Positions 58,981 through 64,000 of a stretch of 64,000 nt of DNA are shown here, one piece after another. The translations under genes were made by a program, and so were the position numbers. The notes below the pieces were generated by a model. It was not told the DNA's origin, searched no databases, and worked only from the letters and a program-made list of their open reading frames with translations. Each line of letters begins with the position of its first letter. Within the stretch, counting starts at the first letter, position 1. Source of the stretch: Plectrocnemia conspersa (Eukaryota > Arthropoda > Insecta > Trichoptera > Polycentropodidae); NCBI GenBank assembly GCA_009617715.1, contig VTFK01000155.1:124001-188000 (forward strand). Direction: 5' to 3'.

Positions 58981-61319
58981 CGAAGCTATACGTACATAAA
59001 GACGCTCCTGAAGAATTGCGAAAAAGACAATTAACTTAAAGCCTCTATAAAAAAGAGACACGCAATATGTATACGACTCTTTCTTCTACCACTTGGTATT
59101 CTTAAATTTCTCATTCTCTCGTGCTTTAATCTTCTTTGCGTAATGTTTCTTTTTCATTTCGTTCTTTTCACTGGCCTCTTCCTATTTAATATTTGCCTTT
59201 GTACAACACAAATCTGCGTCTCTACGACGTCTGTGCAGAAAATATAATATAGTAATATATTTTTTAAACTGCATTCAATTTAATTTTCTACCTCTTTTAT
59301 TTTAACTAAAAAAACTTAATAGCTCTAAGCAAAAGCGCACACTTTCATTTGGTACCCTTTGTCTTATTCGTAAAGCTTCAGCGAGATGAAAGTCAAAGGA
59401 AGGTTTACAAACGGAACTACTCATTGAGAAGTCTAGATTGTTCTGAGAGTCTTTGAAATCTGGTTTCAATAAGCTTATATTGCAGCTTAGTCTTGAACAT
59501 ATTTAGCAAATTAACAAGATTTTTAACACAAATTAATTATTTTTTTGATTTGTTCATATAAATTGATTTTTCAAAGCTTGAAATAGATGTTTTTATCTGC
59601 CAGCATATTTATGTATTGAGTTAATTCCTGTCACGTTACGCTTTCAGTCATCTTTGTGACTTTGATATTCATATAGTGAAATACAGGTGAATTGGGAATT
59701 TAAGCTGCTTGAAACAAAAAGGTAAATGACTAAGAACAGATACATTATCGTTTTTAAATGTGCTAGTCAAGATATGCATATGCTCTGGTAATTCACATGA
59801 ATTCATAAAATATAGAATTAGTAGAGCTATTAGACTGTATCGCAAATGGTATTATACCTTCAAAGAAAGTACTAATGTTTGGAGAAAGACTTGATGAAGA
59901 AAATAATAAAACTAGTACGACTATAGTAAACGTTTCATTTGAAAATGATTCAGCAGATGTATAGGATGATACCCAGACCGTTATTGATGAAAGTAGAATT
60001 TAATTCTATATTAAAAAGCAGACAATATCATGCAGTTTTTTAGACTCGGACCCGTTGGTTTTTAAAAACTCGGGTTTTCCTAAACCGTACATATGATCAA
60101 GCGAGTTATTGAAACATTAAGAAATCATATACAAAGACAGTAAACATAAGCATATTTATTGAAATATAACCGAAAAAATTGCCATGAATTAGCTTATTGC
60201 TTTCTATGAGATTTCACATTAAATATTATTATAATTTTAATTGGCATGAATCAGTGTGTAAATAAAATCAATTAGGTTTTTTTCTAACTATTTCGTTAGT
60301 ATCGACGAGAAAAATAAATAATTGTTAATTGGAAAGCGAAAAAGTTTGCCTTGAAAATATCTTTAGTTTACGTAATAATGAAGCTTTTTTAATGTTTTTT
60401 AAAAGTGGAAAATCAATCTAAGGATTACAGTCAAATTATTATTTTCAGACGATAACATACGATTGAGCAAGTTTCATACATATTTAGAAATCATATGCTG
60501 AAGCAGATTTTATTTTTATCTTAATTTCTTCTTTGACGGTATTTATTTTCAATATTGTTTTTTAATGTCGCAGCACCTTCAATAAGTTGTTCTAGAATTT
60601 CTGAACGGATTCAGTACATATTTTTCTCTTACATTTCCATAATAAAAAACCATATGATCAGATCAGTTTGGAGCTGTGCATATAGTATAATTTTATTTAT
60701 TTTCAATTAGTTCAACGCTGCCTTTATGCAGAAATATATTCATGAGTAATGAAAAATAGTTAAAGTAATCATAATCATATATGGAAGTCACTTTATTACG
60801 GACAATATCGCTTCTTTCAATTATTTCTATGCTATATAAGAAACTGCTTTTTAAGCGCCTTAAGACTAAGCTTATGGATAAGTAGCTAATTTCGTCTTAT
60901 CGGTTTTAACTGCCAAGAAAAGCACATTAATGCTGTGTAGTTAATAAAACATTTAAAGAAAAAATATATGCTTTTGACAAGTCAATACTGTATGTCAATG
61001 TTGCATAAAACTTTGCGAAGTTGCGATAAAGCAAACACGTAAAACTAAATGTAAAAAAATAACTGGCTTCTCTAAAAATACTTTAAACTGTCTATAAATA
61101 ATAAACGTGTAATATAAAAACAGGTTTATCTGAATATATGTTATTTAGTCATAAAATTGTAAGAAAAAGTATATACTAAATTTATACAGAAATCCTGGAT
61201 TAAATTATGAAGATAGCGCGTTACTGTACAGCAGATTATTGTGATCACTAAAAATACATAGATAGGTGAAAAAGGACAGTTTTTATTATTAGTATTTATT
61301 GGCATTGAAGTGTAAGATG
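58981..61319. other. AT-rich sequence, nothing recognised
   Basis: It contains the second copy of the dispersed repeat at about 59725-59800. No gene seen. Confidence 0.4.
59725..59800 (+). repeat. Dispersed repeat, copy 2 (other copy 9400-9475)
   Basis: gatacattatcgtttttaaa, tgtgctagtcaagat and tcacatg correspond to 9420-9470. Confidence 0.45.
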
Positions 61320-61635
61320 ACGATCTTTTTATTATATGTATTTTGAGAATTTAATGTATTTTTATTTTATGTTATATGTATTTTATTTTTTGTTATATGT
61401 ATTTTGAGAATTTAATGTATTTTTATTATATTAATTTTTATTATATTATATAATAAAAATTATATTTAATATATTAATTTTTATTATATTAATATAATAA
61501 AAATAATATTTTTATTATATGTATTTTATTTTTTATTATATGTATTTTGAGAATTTAATGTATTTTTATTATATTAATTTCTCAAAATACATATAGTATT
61601 TTTATTATATGTATTTTGAGAAATTAATGCAGCTT
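61320..61635. repeat. Imperfect AT-rich tandem and inverted repeat
   Basis: The unit ttattatatgtattttgaga with aatttaatgtatttt recurs at least four times directly. At about 61580 an inverted copy (ctcaaaatacatata) precedes another direct copy. Stretches of ttattatattaatttttatt lie between. Confidence 0.9.
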
Positions 61636-61789
61636 CATGAAGATATGCTATGTTAGATATACACGAAATGTGTATAAAGTTCAAATTGGGTTTTAGTAAG
61701 ACATTTAGTATTTAATACAAAATTATTGCGTGAAAAAATATTTCTCAGTCACACTATAATTGAACAGTTTAAAAATTTCGACAATTTCA

Positions 61790-62720
61790 ATACCCCTCTT
61801 ATACTGATAAAAATCGCACTGAATTCCAACGAGTGCACCCCGCGAAATTTTGGAATCTCTTAAATTACAGATTCGGAACCACGCGCCGCCCCTCTCAGCC
61901 TTATGAACGAACGCAGTGCCGTCGTAAAAATATTTTCGACAAAATCATAAACGATACGTGATCTAATTCACGGTTCCGCGGAAAACTATTCCCCATATCC
62001 GCTTTCCGGCTAATAAGATTCGGTCGCGCGCAGGGCTCCCGCGACAAAGGGGCGACCGTTCCCCGGGGAACGATATTTTCTTGCCGAAGCTATTGTGACC
62101 GCGGACATTGTCATGCAGCTGGGGATACGGACTCGCATGAGCTCTTTGTAAGCGCTTCTTTATTATCCCCGGTGTCCCTGATACACTGTCGAGAATAAAA
62201 AAATAAATATAAATAGGCGTATTGTGAAGATATATTTATGTACATAATATCGTATAAACACTAGCTAGCTAGCGTACGTTTGTTCCATACACCTTTACGG
62301 AACCGAATTTATATAAACGTGAATTATTCATACGGAACACGACCACCTTTATGATTTCATAGCGAGGGTTGTTCGCGTTTAAGTGTGTTCAACGCTGCAA
62401 TTCATTCTGGCACGCGCAAGAGCTTCGAAACAACTGCGTTTAGATTTAGAATATTTTTTTAGTAGTGTAAATATCATATTTTATACACTCATGAGTTGAC
62501 CCACGCTCTTTTCCATAACGTCTTTCACTTTTTTAATGCCTCAAACTTGAAAGGATATACAGCGTAATAAAATACAATTGAATCCAATGCGTGCAATGGG
62601 CGCGTTTGTAGTCTTCAAGGGTCTTCGAAATGGGTTGAATCTGGATTCCGGACGTAGAGCTGGACCAGTCGTTTCGAAGGGAGAAGCGGCGGCTTCTGTG
62701 ATTAGATGAGCTCTTAAAGA
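61790..62720. promoter_or_regulatory. GC-richer island (candidate regulatory element)
   Basis: The longest balanced stretch in the distal part: gaaccacgcgccgcccctct, cacggttccgcggaaaacta, gggcgaccgttccccgggga, and on to about 62700. No open frame longer than chance and no splice-bounded exon was recognised on either strand. Candidate enhancer or an unrecognised non-coding exon. Confidence 0.3.
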
Positions 62721-64000
62721 TCTAATGGCTTGAACTATAAAGTGGATAATATTTTATTATTCACCTCTTTTTAGTGGAATGACTAATTGCAGAAGAGTGA
62801 CAAGTTTTTTTTTTAAATTGCTTCCGTTTTGAAGGAAAACCCAAATGCACGCGTTATATTTTAATCCTTTCTGATTTATAACATGTATTATTTACAAATT
62901 CATCTTATTATTAATATTATTAATTTACTCTTATAAAAATGGTTAAAAATCAGCAACTTGTAATATATTTCAATATGTTTATTTTCCTGTATTACTATCA
63001 CTGTAAAAAACGTTTTTATAAAAATTCAGAGTAAAGGGATGGATAATGGATAATTTTTTTACTGTTTATTTTAGGGGTATTGTAGGGCTCGAATACATTT
63101 ATTTAACTCTTATCAGATAGCATCACTCTTATTTAATCCAAAACAATTAAGGTTTTGTATCGATTGGCCTATTTCATGCGTTAGACGCATTTATTTGCGC
63201 AATAATGGTTTTTTATACACCCCGTTACTTAAACCAAATTTAAGGTATATCCACATTTATTTCTTTATCAAATGCTTATCAAATACTCACTAGTAATGTA
63301 CACTAAACTATTTATAAACCCGATTTAGTTTATCAATTTTGATATTATTTCTAAAGTCTTTTAACATACTGTAAAGTTTTTGTCGATAATCTCATTGAGG
63401 AATACACAATAATATCGCATTTTTACTAATAATAAAATGACTTGTCATTATAATTCTTATATTTTTTTTCTACAGAAGCTGACAGTCGATTAAATATATA
63501 ACTACTTAAAAACAATGTAGACCACTAAATGACTTATAAGCACTTCCAAGAAATTCAACTTAAAATGTCTTAAATTCTTATGTTTATTGAAGTGATATTT
63601 TTCGCTTTCTAATGTTTATTTATTTATTTATAGAGTAGTTAATTGTATTTTATCCGCTGAAATCATCGTCACATTATATTGAAGTTTCAAAATAAAATCT
63701 AGTTAAAAGGTAAAATGATGACTTTTGAATTCACCAAAATATGAGTATGTAGAAATATATTTATTAGTAGTACAGGTTTACTTAAGTTAATTAATATTTT
63801 TAAATGCTTTTCATTTTTATCATTTCGTATCCGAGCTTTTTCAATGAAGTCTTGATTGAAAGTTATTAGCTCTATCTCGTTTGGATTTCTCTGCAAATAT
63901 TTTTATTTAGCTCAAAAATAAATTTATTATTATTATCAAGTACTCGAACTCTTAAATATCATAAGAAAGTTAGATTAAAAGTTTTTTAACCAGCTGCGTA
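62721..64000. other. AT-rich sequence with one weak exon candidate
   Basis: On the - strand near 63780-63893, ttgcag is followed by an open stretch (NPNEIELITFNQDFIEKARI then RNDKNEKHLKILINL) and a GTAAAC donor. Residue use is protein-like, but no family or neighbouring exon is seen. Confidence 0.25.

Noticed and set aside
1..64000. CRISPR array, bacterial operon or plasmid origin
   Set aside because: No regularly spaced repeats, no prokaryotic gene organisation; introns and eukaryotic transposons throughout.

Overview
The window is a piece of an AT-rich, TE-rich animal nuclear genome, most likely an insect. Support for this: a spliced gene with short GT-AG introns whose protein matches the arthropod Ect2/Pebble Rho exchange factor, plus remnants of Helitron, mariner, hAT, non-LTR (LINE) and tRNA-derived SINE elements. 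The order cannot be fixed from the sequence alone. There is no bacterial-style operon, CRISPR array or convincing stand-alone tRNA/rRNA gene.

Layout. (1) 60-3505 (+): the 3' half of Ect2, eleven exons that join in frame to 498 residues and a stop, covering the DH (RhoGEF) domain, PH domain and basic C-terminus. A twelfth, 75-nt in-frame candidate cassette exon lies at 2059-2133, and a 0.4-kb inverted-repeat element sits in the long intron before exon 3173-3319. (2) About 3.5-12.7 kb: 3' UTR/downstream sequence, then transposon remnants, including a Helitron whose ends I can place to the base (10281-11908) and which cuts off a LINE reverse-transcriptase remnant. (3) 12.78-13.39 kb: a CpG- and GC-rich island that looks like a promoter plus first exon of a + strand gene, ending at a good splice donor (13389). 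I cannot identify the gene. (4) 13.4-64 kb: no convincing host coding exon. This could be a very long first intron or a regulatory desert. It holds about 8 copies of one SINE family, a mariner inserted into one of those SINEs (39301-40569), a hAT remnant with a near-perfect 8-bp target duplication (34058-34699), several LINE and hAT pieces, an internally deleted DUF4817/Tc-like transposase, and a remnant of a multi-copy arthropod protein family (about 25.74-26.60 kb).

Scattered through the last 50 kb are islands of balanced, GC-richer sequence (about 22.7-23.05, 27.1-27.57, 30.4-30.8, 43.3-43.7, 47.4-47.65, 50.0-50.8, 52.15-52.35 and 61.8-62.7 kb). They have no gene structure and look like candidate cis-regulatory elements. 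Two degenerate reading frames (16.54-17.42 kb and 58.04-58.43 kb, both - strand) look protein-like but I do not recognise them; they are the best candidates for something undescribed. Two striking palindromes (28876-28927 and 41512-41549) are also unexplained. Nothing amounts to a clearly novel system.
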